DNA of 64,000 bases from Sphaerolaimus hirsutus (taxonomy: Eukaryota > Nematoda > Chromadorea > Monhysterida > Sphaerolaimidae), in assembly GCA_964036195.1 (NCBI GenBank), contig OZ038454.1:27328315-27392314 (forward strand), read 5' to 3'. Shown in pieces: positions 1-11,882 of this stretch. Under the pieces are notes generated by a model. That model saw only the letters and a list, made by a program, of their open reading frames with translations, was not told the origin of the DNA and did not search any database. The stretch's first letter is position 1. Every line of letters starts with the position of its first letter. The position numbers were made by a program, and so were the translations under genes.

Positions 1-30
1 GATTTCATAGTGTGGTAGTTGATTGAACAT

Positions 31-292
31 ATCGTATTTGCTTGACTAGTTCCCCCTTGATTAATTCCCCCTCGATTAATCCCCCCTTTATGATATTTCA
101 TCAATTAGTTGTGCCAAATTTTAACAAAAAATGGCACGTTTTTGTGTTAAAAATGCACATTTCGTGAAATGACTTGATAGAAAGATGCTCGAACATTTTG
201 ACGGAAGAATAATCCCCCCCTCGAATAGTCCCCCCTCAAAAAAGGCTGGCGAAATAATAATCCCCCAGGGGGATCATTCAAGCAAATACGGT
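31..292 (+). repeat. R1a MITE
   Basis: Left ATCGTATTTGCTTGACTAG, right CATTCAAGCAAATACGGTA, with C-rich blocks just inside each end. The core AAATGGCACGTTTTTGTGTT is shared with 6078-6412, 18416-18755 and 24275-24592. Confidence 0.88.
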
Positions 293-1130
293 AGGTAGTA
301 GAAGCTCAATCAACTATTTACTACAATAGTTTCTAATTATTTATACGGATTGGGCGACATTCTATACAGAGAATGCCACCATAAATTTATAAATAAAGTC
401 ACACGAAAAATTATGTCTTTGTGTGCATTTATCATGATGAGAACGAATACAAAATTTCATGGTCTTTATTCAGATGGGATATGGTATTTAGATGCTACTG
501 TTTACTGTGCGGTTAGTAGTAGCACAAGTTTAAGTACATTTCCGTCTGTCTTATGAAAAACACAGGCTCCATTCTCGGGTTAAATTGCGGAATATCCCGC
601 AAAAGCATCGTAAACATTCCGCCGTTTTCGAATCTTCAACCAAACTTCGTTTCGAGATTGCCGCCACAAATTCAAGTAGATAAGAAAATTGCCCGCTCGG
701 GTCCATTTCGAGTTCGTTGCTTAGTTCCACATTTGAGACAATTTATTTCGGCTTTGATTTGAACCGAAATGATTGAGATTGAGTGTGTTGGATTGGAAAC
801 CATCGAAAAGTGGCATTTGAAGTGACGTTTTTTAAAGTTCAATTCCCGATTATCTCTTGTGGAGATTGTTTTTGAAGAATATTTCACATGGGGAAACGTC
901 GGTACTAGAGATGGTCAACCTGTGTGTGCCCCTGTTTAATGTCGCTTTAATTTTAATGTTAGGTACTTTTTCAACTATTTTTATAAATGTGCATATGAAC
1001 TTGTTTATTTTATACGAAATCTCGGTTATTTCCGGCTTATTACTCAATTTTTAGTCATGATTTGTGTAGCTTACTAGCTAGTTACTTGCACTCTAATTAT
1101 AAACATTAATCATGACCTAATGCAGCCATT
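293..1130. other. No recognised content
   Basis: Open frames at 350-556, 553-762 and 857-1054 are short, without family features. The codon pattern does not stand out against the background. Confidence 0.4.
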
Positions 1131-2630
1131 GGGAGTGCAAATCCCCACACACTAGTTGACATCGACACAAAATGTCAACTGGTTCTCATGTTCTTATCTT
1201 GGCGAGAAAAGTGAGATACCTATTTACATTTTAGGTAAACTGCCGGCTAATATAATTGAGCTTTTGATGACATCTGGATTCCATCAATTCTATCTCACTC
1301 CCCAAGCAGAGTTGGGCAAAGTGGTCTGGTGTGAAATTGCCTCCAGGTGTTTACTATTTACATGCACACCTGGGGGCACCCCTGTTGCTGCTCTGATGTA
1401 GCCACAGGGCCACCTCCCGTAAAAATAATGAAAATTTTATCTGGCCAATATAAATGAGCTTTTTCGGAATTTTGAAAAAAATTGGCATTTTTGTATTGTA
1501 AAAGCACTGGAAAAGCTCACAGGTGGTGGAAAACAATCACACAATAAGAGAACCAACCTTTATTTTGTGTCACAGGGTCTAGGTTCTCTGACAAGCCATC
1601 AAAGACTACCTGAACAAATCGTTTTGACATGCAGAAATCATTACTTTTCATGACTGGTGCTAAGTGAAACCTTCATGTTGGGGGTTTGCCTTTGGGTGAC
1701 ATATACACCTTGATGTGGTGCACTTTTTACCACCCCTCCCCCTCCCTGAACCCCCCTCAAAAAAAGTTGTTGTTGAACAAAAGAACAAAAAAATTTCATC
1801 TGGAACGTCATTTTGGATTTGTGTTCAACTGGTCCTATAACTGAGCCACACTGTGATGTAAATGGCAGTGAGAATGTTTGTTTTGTGCATGTTTTGTAGA
1901 AATTCTGCATCAAGCATTTACTGAAGAAGTTTGATTACTGATTGAAGAGTACTGATTTTTCATAACTCTGCCATATGCATTTGAGGGGAGTTTTGAGTGT
2001 TGACATATGTCATATGACATTGCAGCTTGATGACATTGCCACATTGAAATTTTTAGAATTATGAATATTTAGTAAATACAGTTTTTATGCTAACTGGGGA
2101 GTATTTTAGTAAGCCTCATGTTTAGTAGAAGGATCATTATAATCACATTGAAAATACCTTCCTTTCCATTACTGTTATAATCAATATTTGTGGACAGTTG
2201 AACAACGCTAAGATATCTTTAAAAAGTAAATGCACAATCCAAGGCACTGAACTTCCTGAAACAAGAGTTGACGACTCCAATCTTCAAGCAAGAACAAAGA
2301 ACAATTTCAACTCAAAAAAGTCAGGCCACAAAAACAGGGGAGTAATACCCACCACTGAACACAACCTACACAACATGCCATCCCAATTTAAAGCTTGCTG
2401 ACTACTAGCACTATACATTATTATTTAAATATTCATACGTAAATATACTTTTATTTACCTACTTCATTCCGACCTTTTAAATATGTACATTGCACAGACA
2501 GCAATATTTTTTGTCAATTACACGATCTAATAGTTTTGCATTTAAACGTCTTTCGTCGGCTCGTGAGCAAGCTTTGAATTGGGATGGGAACCAGTTGACA
2601 TTTGGTGTCGTTGTCAACTAGTTTGCGTGG
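1131..2630. mobile_element. Large TIR element with CACACTAGTTGACA ends
   Basis: Left 1147-1185 (CACACACTAGTTGACATCGA, then TGTCAACTGGTTC) is mirrored at 2588-2625 (GAACCAGTTGACATTTGGTG, then GTCAACTAGTTTGCGTGG). Internal segment 1340-1530 resembles 29870-29990 (CTGGCCAATATAAATG shared). No transposase ORF. The 2198-2401 frame is not recognisable. Confidence 0.65.
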
Positions 2631-3245
2631 TCATTCTCACATGTGTTTGCGTTTTTCACGTTGCATTTTCCCGTTTGCGTTGATACGTTCAGGTTTCCGC
2701 AAGGAAATCAGTTTCCACTACATATGTTTCACTGTCAGCGCGAAGGGAAATGAAAAAAGGCCTGATAATTCAGAAAAAAATTGTTCAAAAGCCCCTATAA
2801 AATTTCCAATTTAGAATGAAAGATTTCCCAGTAAAACTTCGAGTCATTTTTTTTGAATTCTCCATAGACAAAGAAAATAAGTATCATAACAATCGCTCCG
2901 TAGTCCCATCAGTTGCAGCATATTACCGTTGCCCACACTATTTAGTTTGCAAATGAAATTTTCAAAAGTTTGTAAACTCATAAATCAGCCTCAAACGCAT
3001 TTGAGTTTACCAGAATGTGCTATTTTTACTCCCCGTGAACTATTTGTCAAACACCCCATTCCAGTAAACTCAAGCACCATTCAAAGTTGACATAAGAGTT
3101 GACTAAATGTTTAGTTTACTGGCAGTACACAGCACTGTATATAGTCACTGTCATATCTCTGTGTTTCACCTGCTCAACTATGTAAGCCTGTTTCGCGAGC
3201 GCCTCCGTAGGGATTAGTCTTAAGAAATGCCCCCCCCCCCATTAG
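2631..3245. other. Decayed R4-type sequence
   Basis: 2930-3125 shows CACACTATTTAGTTTGCAAA, GAGTTTACCAGAATGTG and CATTCCAGTAAACTC, an eroded R4 palindrome. A (C)10 run at 3231. Nothing else recognised. Confidence 0.45.
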
Positions 3246-3906
3246 GTAGTGATGGAAAAGCGCCAGAAAAATTGTGCCAATGGCGCCTTGGCGGTTTTCG
3301 GAAACGGGGCGCCGCAGAGCAGGATTGTTAAAAGTACTCAACTTTTTAGAAAGTAAACGTAAACGTAAAGTATTTATGTTTTACTCGCAGCTGAGTTCTG
3401 AAAATGTAACGGAATTTTTTTTACTTTTACTCATGAGTAGACGTGAGTAAATTACTTTTGTCCCCAGGAAATGTAAATGTGAGAATTTTTTAGAAATTTT
3501 GCTCCAATTTTCACTCAAAATCACCAATTTCCAAACTTTTTTACCATCAAACTCACTAGTTTATGTGGTTATGTTTATTGTTGCCTATTTTTCAGCTCTT
3601 TTGCTCTGTTCTCTCATTTTTTTCCTTTATGCCTTGAAAAACCCTATATAAAAGCCAACCTGAAATACGTTTTCTGTACTCGTGTACTTTAAAAAGTACG
3701 CGGGTATGTGAGTACCGGTATTTTTTCGGGGGGAAACGTAAACGTATTTACGCAGTACTCGAGTATACGTATTTATCCAGTAAACGTACATACGTTTTAA
3801 CAACTATGCCCCAAAGAATGGGCGAAAAGCACCAATGACGCCGTGGTCGGGCTACCTTATCGCACCCCAATGGCGCCAGCGCCATGGCATGGCGCCATTC
3901 CATCAC
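3246..3906. mobile_element. GCGCC-type hAT relative with nested R6
   Basis: Left TAGTGATGGAAAAGCGCC and right GGCGCCATTCCATCACCA are inverses. The 480-bp centre (about 3328-3807, GTTAAAAGTACTCAAC ... CGTTTTAACAACTATG) is an R6 element. The outer flanks do not show a clean 8-bp duplication. Confidence 0.7.
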
Positions 3907-4006
3907 CACCCGTCACTGTGTTTATCTGTTCCCTTGAGGAATTAGCTCGTCTTTCCTTCATCACTGCGAGTGCGCAGCTTTCTTTGAGTATTTTAAGTTA
4001 AATCTG

Positions 4007-4614
4007 GGGCCACTCCCAGATCCTGTGAAATGATCTGTGATATGTAAAATGTCATGCAGAGTGTCAAAAGTCATGTAAAATGCCATGAAAAATTTCGAAG
4101 ATACCGTATTACCCCGAATTAACCCCCCCTTGAATTAACCCCCCCCCCCTCGAAATACCCCCCCCCCTTAAATTTGGCTGAGGAAATAATACCCCCCCCC
4201 CCTCGAAATACCCCCCTTAAATTGAGTGTAAAGGGAACGTACATGAGAAATACCGCAGTTTGTGATCTGTACAATGCAGAACACGCGTAAAACCTATGAT
4301 TGTGTGACGTTAGGGAATGGTTTAAATGTGTATATACAGTCATATATACCTATAAAGACATATACTTCTACGTAATTGTTTGATTATAGTGAATTTGCAA
4401 AAATTTCTGGCGAATTAATAGACCCCCCTCCTATAAACCCCCCTAGAATTATCCCCCTTTCAAACTTTGCTGGCGAAATAATAAATTCCCTGGGGGTATT
4501 TCGAGGTAATATGGTATACAAAAATGAAACAAATTTTTTTCATTTTACATGACTTTCGATACTTTCGATAATTTGACATTTTACAGGGACTTTCACAAGG
4601 TGTGGGGGTGGCAC
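4007..4614 (-). mobile_element. CWG element with nested R1 MITE
   Basis: Left GGGCCACTCCCAGATCCTG, right GTGTGGGGGTGGCAC; duplication CTG (4004-4006, 4615-4617). On the minus strand this reads CAG|GTGCC...GGCCC|CAG, i.e. splice-ready in that orientation. An R1 element (4102-4516) is inserted inside. Confidence 0.85.
4102..4516 (+). repeat. R1 MITE, 430-bp subtype, nested
   Basis: TACCGTATTACCCCGAATTA to CGAGGTAATATGGTA. Same core as 54704-55135. Confidence 0.88.
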
Positions 4615-4617
4615 CTG

Positions 4618-5172
4618 AATTTGCGCGAAGTTATTGTTTTTTGTGTGTTTTTCCCCAAAGTCAATTACAACTTAAGACACTCGACATAGTGTAAAAGGCG
4701 CAATTTAAGGTGTATCGGGCGCCCTACCTTCTCCTTACGTTTCGATTGAATTGAGTTCTCGATGTGAATTTGTAGCCTTTCATCGGCTGACTTTGATTAA
4801 AATCCCCGGTTGTGGCGGCTGCCCGATAAAAATGTGAAATTGCCGATTAGTTTCGAACCAATCCCTTTTCTTTTGAATAATATTTATCCTATCGGTTACC
4901 GAGTTCTTATAAACTTCCCTATTAAAACTTATTGAACTTTCATCCTTATTATGAATATCATCTGATTGGCATAAATATCATAATTGTTCAAAAAAATGTT
5001 TATAAATAATTGTGTTGCTTGTATTTACACGGCTCTGCTTTTTTTCTTTTTTATGTTTGTATAACAACTTAACATTAATTTCGCTGGAAAATATACCTAT
5101 GTATATTTTATATACATTCCTAATATCCAAATATTTTTTATTCCAAAAAATCTCACCTTCATTACCCAATAC
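4618..5172. other. No recognised content
   Basis: AT-rich, apparently unique sequence. Open frames on both strands (4978-5324) are lysine/isoleucine-rich and partly run into the R6 element. Confidence 0.4.
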
Positions 5173-5180
5173 CGTTCGTC

Positions 5181-5652
5181 CAGAGTTGTTAGAATTACTG
5201 AACTTTTTTCAAAAGTATATGTAAATGTAAGTATTTTATTTTTACTCACCACAAAGTATAGAAAACGTAAAATACTTTTTATTACTCGTACTAATGCGTA
5301 ATAAATGTGAGTAAAATAAAACACTTTTTCCCAGGAAAATGTTAAAGCGAGTACTTTCCCCTTGAAAACGTATTTTTACACTGAATTTTACATCTGAGAG
5401 TGAGTTTTACACTTAAAGATACAATAAAGGTATGGCATTTTTAGTGATTATTTAGTATTTTTTTAGAAAAATGATATGATTTCTTCGAAACTGTCTTTTT
5501 TTAGCAACAAAAAATACATTTTCTCTGTACGCGTGTACTTTAAAAATGTACGCGTAAAAGTAAGTACATTACTTTTAAAAAAGTATATGTAAATGTATTT
5601 ACCGCGTAACGCGTATTTTTCGAGTAAATGTACGTACATTTTAACAACTATG
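5181..5652 (+). mobile_element. R6 hAT-type MITE, duplication CGTTCGTC
   Basis: 472 bp, tips CAGAGTTGTTAGAATTACTG and TTTTAACAACTATG; identical flanks CGTTCGTC (5173-5180, 5653-5660). The arms hold GTAAATGTAAG-type repeats, the family's telomere-like motif. No ORF. Confidence 0.93.
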
Positions 5653-5660
5653 CGTTCGTC

Positions 5661-6077
5661 CATTGTTCCAGTGTCCCGTTACATAAGTACATAACTATTG
5701 GTTTGCCAATACAAACTGCATTGCACTCTGAAGGCTGGGAAATATCTATTTCTTTTCCCGCCCAAAAGTAGCATTTCGCCGGTGCGCTTTTGTACATACA
5801 TCTAGTGCTTTGCTGCGGTAAGCCGGGGACATCAAGCACCGCTATTCTATGTCCACTTGTCCCTTCCCTTACTTGTGTATAGCGTGCGACATGAGGTTTG
5901 TCGCACGCTGCAAAAATAGGTTTGTGAAATGTGTGGGAGCATGCAGATGTATGTGAAGCATGTGAAGCGGCCTTTGTGAAGGCTCTTAATGATATTTGAG
6001 ATGAAGTGTCCCACACACTTCACCTATCATCATGATGGTCGAAATTCATGAAGTGCACTTCACAAACCATTGCAGCA
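5661..6077. other. Unassigned stretch with CTTCAC-rich segment
   Basis: 5880-6060 has AGTGTGTGGGAGCATGCAG, TGTGAAGCATGTGAAGCGG and ACACTTCACCTATCATCATG; related motifs occur at 7546-7870, 31690-31940 and 41830-42036. 5661-5880 looks unique. A 122-codon minus-strand frame spans both and is not recognisable. Confidence 0.45.
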
Positions 6078-6412
6078 TACCGTATTTGCTTGAAAAGTAC
6101 CCCCCCCTTGAATAATTCCCCCCTCGAATAATCCCCCCCTGTAAGACAACTGAGGAAATAATAATTCCCCCCCTCGAATAATTCCCCCCTTAAAAGATTT
6201 GATCAATTGTTTGTGCCCAATATTAAGAAAAATGGCACGTCCCTGTGTTAATAAAGCATATTTCATTAAATGTGTTGATAGAAACATGCTTAAAAGTTTT
6301 GACGAAATAATAATTCCCCCCCTCGAATAATTCCCCCCTCGAATAGTTCCCCCCTCAAAAAAGTCTGACGAAATAATAATCCCCCAGGGGGATTATTCAA
6401 GCAAATACGGTA
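6078..6412 (+). repeat. R1a MITE
   Basis: TACCGTATTTGCTTGAAAAG to ATTCAAGCAAATACGGTA with TA at each end; C-blocks and the AATGGCACGTCCCTGTGTTA core of this subtype. Confidence 0.9.
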
Positions 6413-6586
6413 CTTTGCATAGTTCGTGAAGCATCTGGAGCCACTGTGAAGTGTCTTCACACCGACATTCTGCCTGTAGTTGAAACTGTGGTTGTGTTTA
6501 GTTGAAGACATTTCTCTGATCTTTCATTTGCATGTGTAAATTGATTTGCAAATAGACACCAGCTGCACCCACTTGATGTCTGCCAG

Positions 6587-6726
6587 GTTCAGTCCCGCAC
6601 CCAGTAAAGTGTCTAGTCTTATCACAGTGTGAAATGTCATGTTAAATGTCAAGTAAAATTAAAAAAATTTAATTTCACAGATCATCGGCACTTGACATTA
6701 CACTTTACACTGTGCGAGACTGCCAC
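6587..6726 (+). mobile_element. CWG element, 140 bp
   Basis: Tips GTTCAGTCCCGCACCCAGT and ACACTGTGCGAGACTGCCAC; duplication CAG at 6584-6586 and 6727-6729. The sense strand reads CAG|GT...CAC|CAG. Shortest well-bounded copy: two arms with almost no spacer. Confidence 0.82.
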
Positions 6727-6840
6727 CAGTTAATGCACCAGGAAGTAATGCATACTTGATAACTGTACTCAAGACTCTGTGAAATTCAGTAAAGTTGCAC
6801 CATGTGCACTTACTGAGCAATAGCACAGCTTGTCATTTCC

Positions 6841-7142
6841 ACAGTGAAATGCAACTCTCCGACAACTCGCTGCCAGCTTGCTTGCCAAACAACAAAAGTA
6901 GTGCCAGCTCACTGACAATAAATTGCAGCTAGCTGCCACCTCACTGACAGTTTGCAAATGGCTGGTTTCAGCTTGCTGACAACCAGTGTAAAAAATGCTG
7001 TTCATGTGTGTTCAGCTTGCTGACAACTCGCTGCCAGCTGTGCAGTGGCTGGAAAAATGTACCCCAACTCGCTGACAAGTCGTTGCCAAGTGTAAACAAG
7101 GCGCCAGTTGGAAGCGAGTTGTGGGAGAGTTGCGTTTCACTG
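6841..7142. repeat. TIR element with GACAACTCGCTGCCAG repeats
   Basis: ACAGTGAAATGCAACTCTCC at the left is mirrored by GGAGAGTTGCGTTTCACTGT at the right. The interior has repeated CAGCTTGCTGACAA and CTCGCTGACAAGTCG motifs. About 300 bp. The adjoining 7143-7416 holds nothing recognised. Confidence 0.75.
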
Positions 7143-7416
7143 TGTTCACCGCCACAAGTAATGTCACATATCACATTTGTGAGCGTTTTGTGCGCGCGCG
7201 GTACTAGTTTGCTTGCGTTCCGCTTTCTTTTGAATGGTCGCAAATAAGTAGGAACACTAACTGGTCAAATAATACGGATGCGCTTGCTTCACCGTGATAT
7301 TGACGGTGTTTGTCTGTAATAAGCGCTAGATTAATTTGTTGGTGTATTTATACAAATGTAAATAATAAAGCATGACGCATTTCTTTTGATGGATGGGCGT
7401 GTATTTATATCGCATA

Positions 7417-7951
7417 TACCATATTTCTTCTAATAAAACGGCATACCTCTAATAGAATGGCACCTCCAATGGAACGGCAGCTTTTGGCGGTAGACAAACC
7501 ATAGACGACAGCTCATCAAAACAATAGACGACAGTCTGCGATACAATGGCAGTCTCCAATCACGCCGACGCTTCCCGACGCTTCACCAAGCGTGCTAGCG
7601 CTACCACACGCATCACGAAAATCTGCGTGAAGCCACTTCACGCTTTTTTACAACGAGCTGTTGTGCAAATGTATAAATATGTGGGTGAAGCGTGTGGAAG
7701 CGCTAGCGTTGTGAAGTGTCTTCACAAGTTTGGATGCGCGTGAAGCGCGCGGTGAAGCTAGGTGAAGTGTGTGGAAGACACTTCACCTGAAATTTCGTGA
7801 TGCTAGTGGAAGCGTGTGGAAGCGAGCCGCTTCACGCGCATCCAGCCCGCTTCCACACGCATCACGAACCTTTTTTTCGCTGTGAATTGAACAGTAGGTA
7901 AAAAGTGACGAAAAAATGTAACGGCGCTCTTCTATTAGAAGAAATGCGGTA
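7417..7951. mobile_element. R2 MITE with nested CTTCAC-type element
   Basis: Left CATATTTCTTCTAATAAAAC and right TTCTATTAGAAGAAATGCGG, with TA at both ends. Inner half-sites: CTAATAGAATGGCACC and CAATAGACGACAG. The segment 7546-7870 is a palindrome-rich insert with GTGAAGCGTGTGGAAGCG motifs. Confidence 0.8.
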
Positions 7952-8395
7952 TTTGTATTTCAAATCGAACCAAACCCCGAATCTGTGAAGAACTACTAAA
8001 AACGGTGGGTTTTGTAATTTCTGCAATAATTATATCCAATAAAACGGCCACCTCAATTAGGCTCGAAAAGCGCCAAAAGCGAAAAATTGGAGAAAAATAA
8101 AACGTTACACTCATCACATTGTCAATGGATTCATTGAAGAACTCAAATACTCAAATACTCGGATAAATTTACAGCCTTGAAGTCCCTTTCCCCAGACAGT
8201 GCGGAGGATTCCCCCTTGTAAATAAATCTTCCCCACTAAACAAACTAAACCGCAAAAACACACCTGAAAAAAGCTTACATGCAGGGGTCTCGTAAGGGGG
8301 GTTGGGATTCCCACACAAAACGCTCCAGCTTTCTACGTATCCTATGGAATTTTTGTTAGCTACTATCCCCAAATCCACTACCTGAATCGGCCAGC
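7952..8395. other. No recognised content
   Basis: Two overlapping minus-strand frames (8114-8378) lack family features. Confidence 0.35.
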
Positions 8396-8645
8396 TATAC
8401 TCCGGTTACTTTACACCCTGCACGCGTGGTTCCCGCTGGAAGTGTGCCAACGATGGTTAGCGCGTCCGAGTTTCATTAAAAGGTGACAGAAATGATTGTT
8501 GTTATAATGTTATTCATTAACATATTCACATCGATGAATTTTTATCATATTTTTACAGAAATCGTATGATTTAATAATCATTGGCACGCTTCCAACACGA
8601 GACATAAATCAGTGCGAGGGCAGAGTATCATGTACGCCGAGTATA
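8396..8645 (+). repeat. R3 MITE
   Basis: Left TATACTCCGGTTACTTTACA, then CTGGAAGTGTGCCAACGATG; right CATTGGCACGCTTCCAACAC, then ACGCCGAGTATA. The core is AACATATTCACATCGATG. One of about six copies here. Confidence 0.9.
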
Positions 8646-9275
8646 TCTATGTATGTGGGGCGATTTTTCAGAAATTTTGCCCCCAGTTTCCACTGCAAAT
8701 CGCCAATTTTTTAATTTTTTTCTGCGAAATTTTACCTTCAATATTTCATATGCACTTTTGCCTATTTTAAGCTTTTTTTGACTACCTATTTTACTTGGGT
8801 ACTTACATGCATACCTATTTTCAGCTATTTTTTACATTAAATATATGTGCTTACATTCCTATTTTTGACAATTTTCACCTATTTTTAGCGATTTCTCCAC
8901 TCCTCGGTTTCTTCCTTCTATACCTTGTAAAAACCTAAATATTGCCCCCGCGAATACCCCCAACCCCCCCAAAAAATTTAGCTTTCTATCCCTCCGGACA
9001 AGTGATTTACTTTTTATCTACATGAACCCCCGAAGGGGTCCAAATCTATGAAACCCCTTCTTCCATAGGATGGGGCAGTTGTTTTCTTATTTATTTATAA
9101 TGAGCATGAACAGGGAACTGTGTTTTGTTTGCAAATAAGTACATGCATAAATAAAGACTTTGGTCCGCAACTTGCAGAAAAAGTCCGCAAGCTACCATAC
9201 TGCGTTTTTATTTGGTGTTCGTAGCGCCAAGCGCCAAAACGCCACGCACTTTTGCGAGCTTTTTTAGGCGATAAA
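8646..9275. other. No gene; decayed repeat
   Basis: 8650-9000 resembles the inside of the 35542-36039 hAT element (AATTTTGCCCCCAGTTTCCA, CTATCCCTCCGGACAAG). The rest is unassigned. Confidence 0.4.
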
Positions 9276-9496
9276 GGCGCTGCACACACTAGTTTACAAA
9301 CGGTAAACTAAGAATTTGGTAAACTCATTTTTCAACTTCTGAGCGCATCTGAGTTTACCGGAATGTGTGATTTTTAATATCCGTCAACTGTAGTTGACGA
9401 AAAGCTCATTCCGGTAAACTCAGATGCGCTCAGAAGCTGAAAACTGAGTTTACCAAATTCTCAGTTTACCGTTAGTAAACTAGTGTGTGCAGCGCC
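9276..9496. repeat. R4 palindromic MITE, near-perfect
   Basis: 221 bp: GGCGCTGCACACACTAGTTT mirrored by AAACTAGTGTGTGCAGCGCC. Inner arms AGCGCATCTGAGTTTACCGG / CCGGTAAACTCAGATGCGCT; centre GTCAACTGTAGTTGAC. Transcribed, it would fold into one long hairpin. Confidence 0.93.
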
Positions 9497-9574
9497 AATA
9501 TCTACACAATTTTGGTTGAATGAAAGATATAAAATAACATTGATTCGAGGAATACTGGTTTAAGTATACTTGGC

Positions 9575-9761
9575 GGACATCACACTTAGTATACAAACCT
9601 ACCATAACCCATCTGAATAATGAACGAAAAATTATACAGTTTTTAATCATAATATTTCGTTTTTAATATGGAATAATCACTTACGAAATTTTTCACAAGA
9701 TTTTATTCATTAAATTATGGTAGGATTCGAGACATATGTACTTTGCGGTCCGCTGGGTATA
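9575..9761 (+). repeat. R3-related MITE (TATACTTGGCGGAC)
   Basis: Ends TATACTTGGCGGACATCACA and TTTGCGGTCCGCTGGGTATA. An inverted relative occurs at 11128-11322. Tips resemble R3, but the interior differs. Confidence 0.75.
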
Positions 9762-9904
9762 AATGCCTAGCAAAAAATTTTTATATAGGGTCCATGAAAC
9801 TCTTCATATAACCGGCGCCACAACTAAATGGCGCCAAGCGCCAAAAGTCTAATATCGCTGCTACACCACTGTACATCAGCATTTCACCTACGCCCAGTTA
9901 AATA

Positions 9905-10151
9905 TACAGTATTTCCTCGAAATACCCCCCCCTCAAAATGGGCACTATGAATTTGTGGTCCGGGAAATGCATAACAGAAGTTCAAAACACTTACTGTGTT
10001 ACGTTAGCACATCGTTTATACCATCTACATCCTTATATAAGGCTGTAAAAACTTATAAATGGTGGTTTTTGTTGCATTTTTCACGTTTTTCTCTCAAAAT
10101 TTTCAGTCTGAAAAAATAAACCCCCGGGGGGTAATTCGAGGAAATACGGTA
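9905..10151 (-). repeat. R1 MITE, 250-bp subtype
   Basis: TACAGTATTTCCTCGAAATA to GAGGAAATACGGTA, inverted relative to 10591-10844 with the same core. Confidence 0.9.
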
Positions 10152-10421
10152 ATACCCAGATTGACAATCCAGAACTGAGAATATCATTGGACATTTCAGA
10201 TAGTGGTATTTAAATGAAATAAAAGCGGGTTTATTAGCTGCAAAATTTTTGTTGAAAATTAGTGGGTGTGGGCTTTGAGGGCTGGGCACATTTGGCGTAT
10301 TACTCAGATATCCCAGAATATTAAATATTACTAAACTTGAACAACGGCGTAACAAATCGTTTCAGCGGCGTGCTCACATTTGTCATTGTTTCAGGTAATT
10401 ATCATTTGCCCCCATCCATCT

Positions 10422-10532
10422 ACCGTATTACTTCGAAATACCCCCATGGGTGTTTATTATTTCGCCAATACAATTTGAGGGGGTTAATTCGAGGGGGGGG
10501 TTTATTTCGTCAGAAGTTTTCGTACGGGTCAT
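10422..10532 (+). repeat. R1 fragment
   Basis: TACCGTATTACTTCGAAATA plus a G-rich block (GAGGGGGTTAATTCGAGG); the right tip is absent. Confidence 0.6.
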
Positions 10533-10590
10533 AGTAAATAGTGGGCATTTGCGTACCCAAAACAGGTAGTAAATGTGTCCAAACAGGATG

Positions 10591-10844
10591 TACCGTATTT
10601 CCTCGAATTACCCCCCGGGGGATTATTTTTTCAGAGTGAAAATTTTGAGAGAACAACGTGAAAAATGCAACAATAACCACCATTTATAAGTTTTTACAGC
10701 CTTTGATAGGGATGTAGATGGTATAAACGATGTTCTAACGTAACACAGTAAGTGTTTTGAACGTCTGTTATGCATTTCCCGGACCACAATATCATAGTGC
10801 CCATTTTGAGGGGGGGGGGTGGGGTATTTCGAGGAAATACGGTA
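10591..10844 (+). repeat. R1 MITE, 250-bp subtype
   Basis: TA|CCGTATTTCCTCGAATTACC to CGAGGAAATACGG|TA. Near-identical to 58797-59043, which suggests recent spread. Confidence 0.92.
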
Positions 10845-10949
10845 TTTTGACATAAAAACTTACCGATAGATACACAAACTATTCTATGTGTAGCTGCGAT
10901 GCAAATTAGTAGTAATAAATAAATATGCTTATGGGTCAACATAAGTAAA

Positions 10950-11050
10950 TACCGTATTCTCAAAATAACGCGGTGGGTTTAATATCTCGCCAGCCCATTT
11001 TGAGGGGGGGGAGGGTTAATTCAAGGGTGATAATCCGAGGTAATACGGTA
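10950..11050 (+). repeat. Minimal R1 MITE
   Basis: 101 bp: TACCGTATTCTCAAAATAAC to CCGAGGTAATACGGTA with only C/G-rich arms between, an internally deleted copy. Confidence 0.85.
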
Positions 11051-11127
11051 ATTCTCTATAAGTGGTACCATTCAGTGTGGGCCCCTATGTGCATATATAT
11101 CATCATTTGTCATTAGGACGTTGTGGC

Positions 11128-11322
11128 TATACTCGGAGGATCGCAAAGTAAATATGTGCAGTATGTGCGTACCGTAATGAAATGAAAAAATCTTGTGATA
11201 AATCTCGTAATTATTCCGTAATACAAACGACATATTATGGTGAAAAACTGTATAATTTTTTGTTCATTATTCAGATGTTAATGGTATGTTTCCATACTAA
11301 GTGTGATGTCCGCCAAGCATAC
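11128..11322 (-). repeat. R3-related MITE
   Basis: TATACTCGGAGGATCGCAAA to GTGATGTCCGCCAAGCATAC; inverse orientation to 9575-9761. Confidence 0.75.
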
Positions 11323-11409
11323 GGTCAATTCTCAAATAAATCCAAATAGGGCTGAATTTTTTTGTGCGTGCGTGACCAAAATCACTATTTTTCTCACTCC
11401 ACCCACCTG

Positions 11410-11882
11410 GCATCTAAAGCCACTGCCAGACTCTGTAAAAGCTTTTGTTTTACACTGATGCACAGTAAACGTTCTAAATACCCGCTATCAACTCTGTAAA
11501 ATACTGTGTAAAATGTCAAATGTCACACAAAGTGTCAAAAGTCATGTAAAATGTTATGAAAAATGTCAAATGGTAAAAAGATCAAGATAAATTTGACATT
11601 TCACAGCTCATTTTACAGGTCAGGTGCAGTCCCAAGCTCTGTAAAGTGTAAAGTGTCAAATGTAAAGTCAAATGAAAAGTAAAGTGTCAACTGTAAAGTC
11701 AAATGCAAACTAAACTGTCAATTGTCATGCAAAGTTCAGTACTAAAATCTTTTTCTTTTTTTTTATTGACACTTTACTTTGCATTTGACTTTACATTTGA
11801 CACTTTACTTTGCATTTGACTTTACATTTGACACTTTACTTTACACTTTACAGGGCTTGGGACTGCCCCCAGGGATTGGCAC
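11410..11882. mobile_element. CWG element carrying another CWG element
   Basis: Duplication CTG at 11407-11409 and 11883-11885; the left tip is GCATCTAAAGCCACTGCCAG, the right GGGATTGGCAC. Its right arm is split by the 11624-11869 element. Arms of GTAAAATGTCAAATGTC-type repeat. Confidence 0.75.
11624..11869 (+). mobile_element. CWG element nested in a CWG element
   Basis: Tips GTGCAGTCCCAAGCTCTGTA and TACAGGGCTTGGGACTGCCC; duplication CAG (11621-11623, 11870-11872). 246 bp, nearly a full hairpin of AAATGTAAAGTCAAATG-type repeats. Sense: CAG|GTGCA...CCCCAG|. Confidence 0.88.

Noticed and set aside
3340..3800. True telomeric or subtelomeric repeat, suggested by GTAAACGTAAACG tracts
   Set aside because: The tracts are short arms of R6 elements with 8-bp duplications at many internal sites, not a terminal array.
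5648..6016. 122-codon minus-strand frame
   Set aside because: It spans an R6 border, unique sequence and a CTTCAC-rich repeat; no recognisable domain or splice context.
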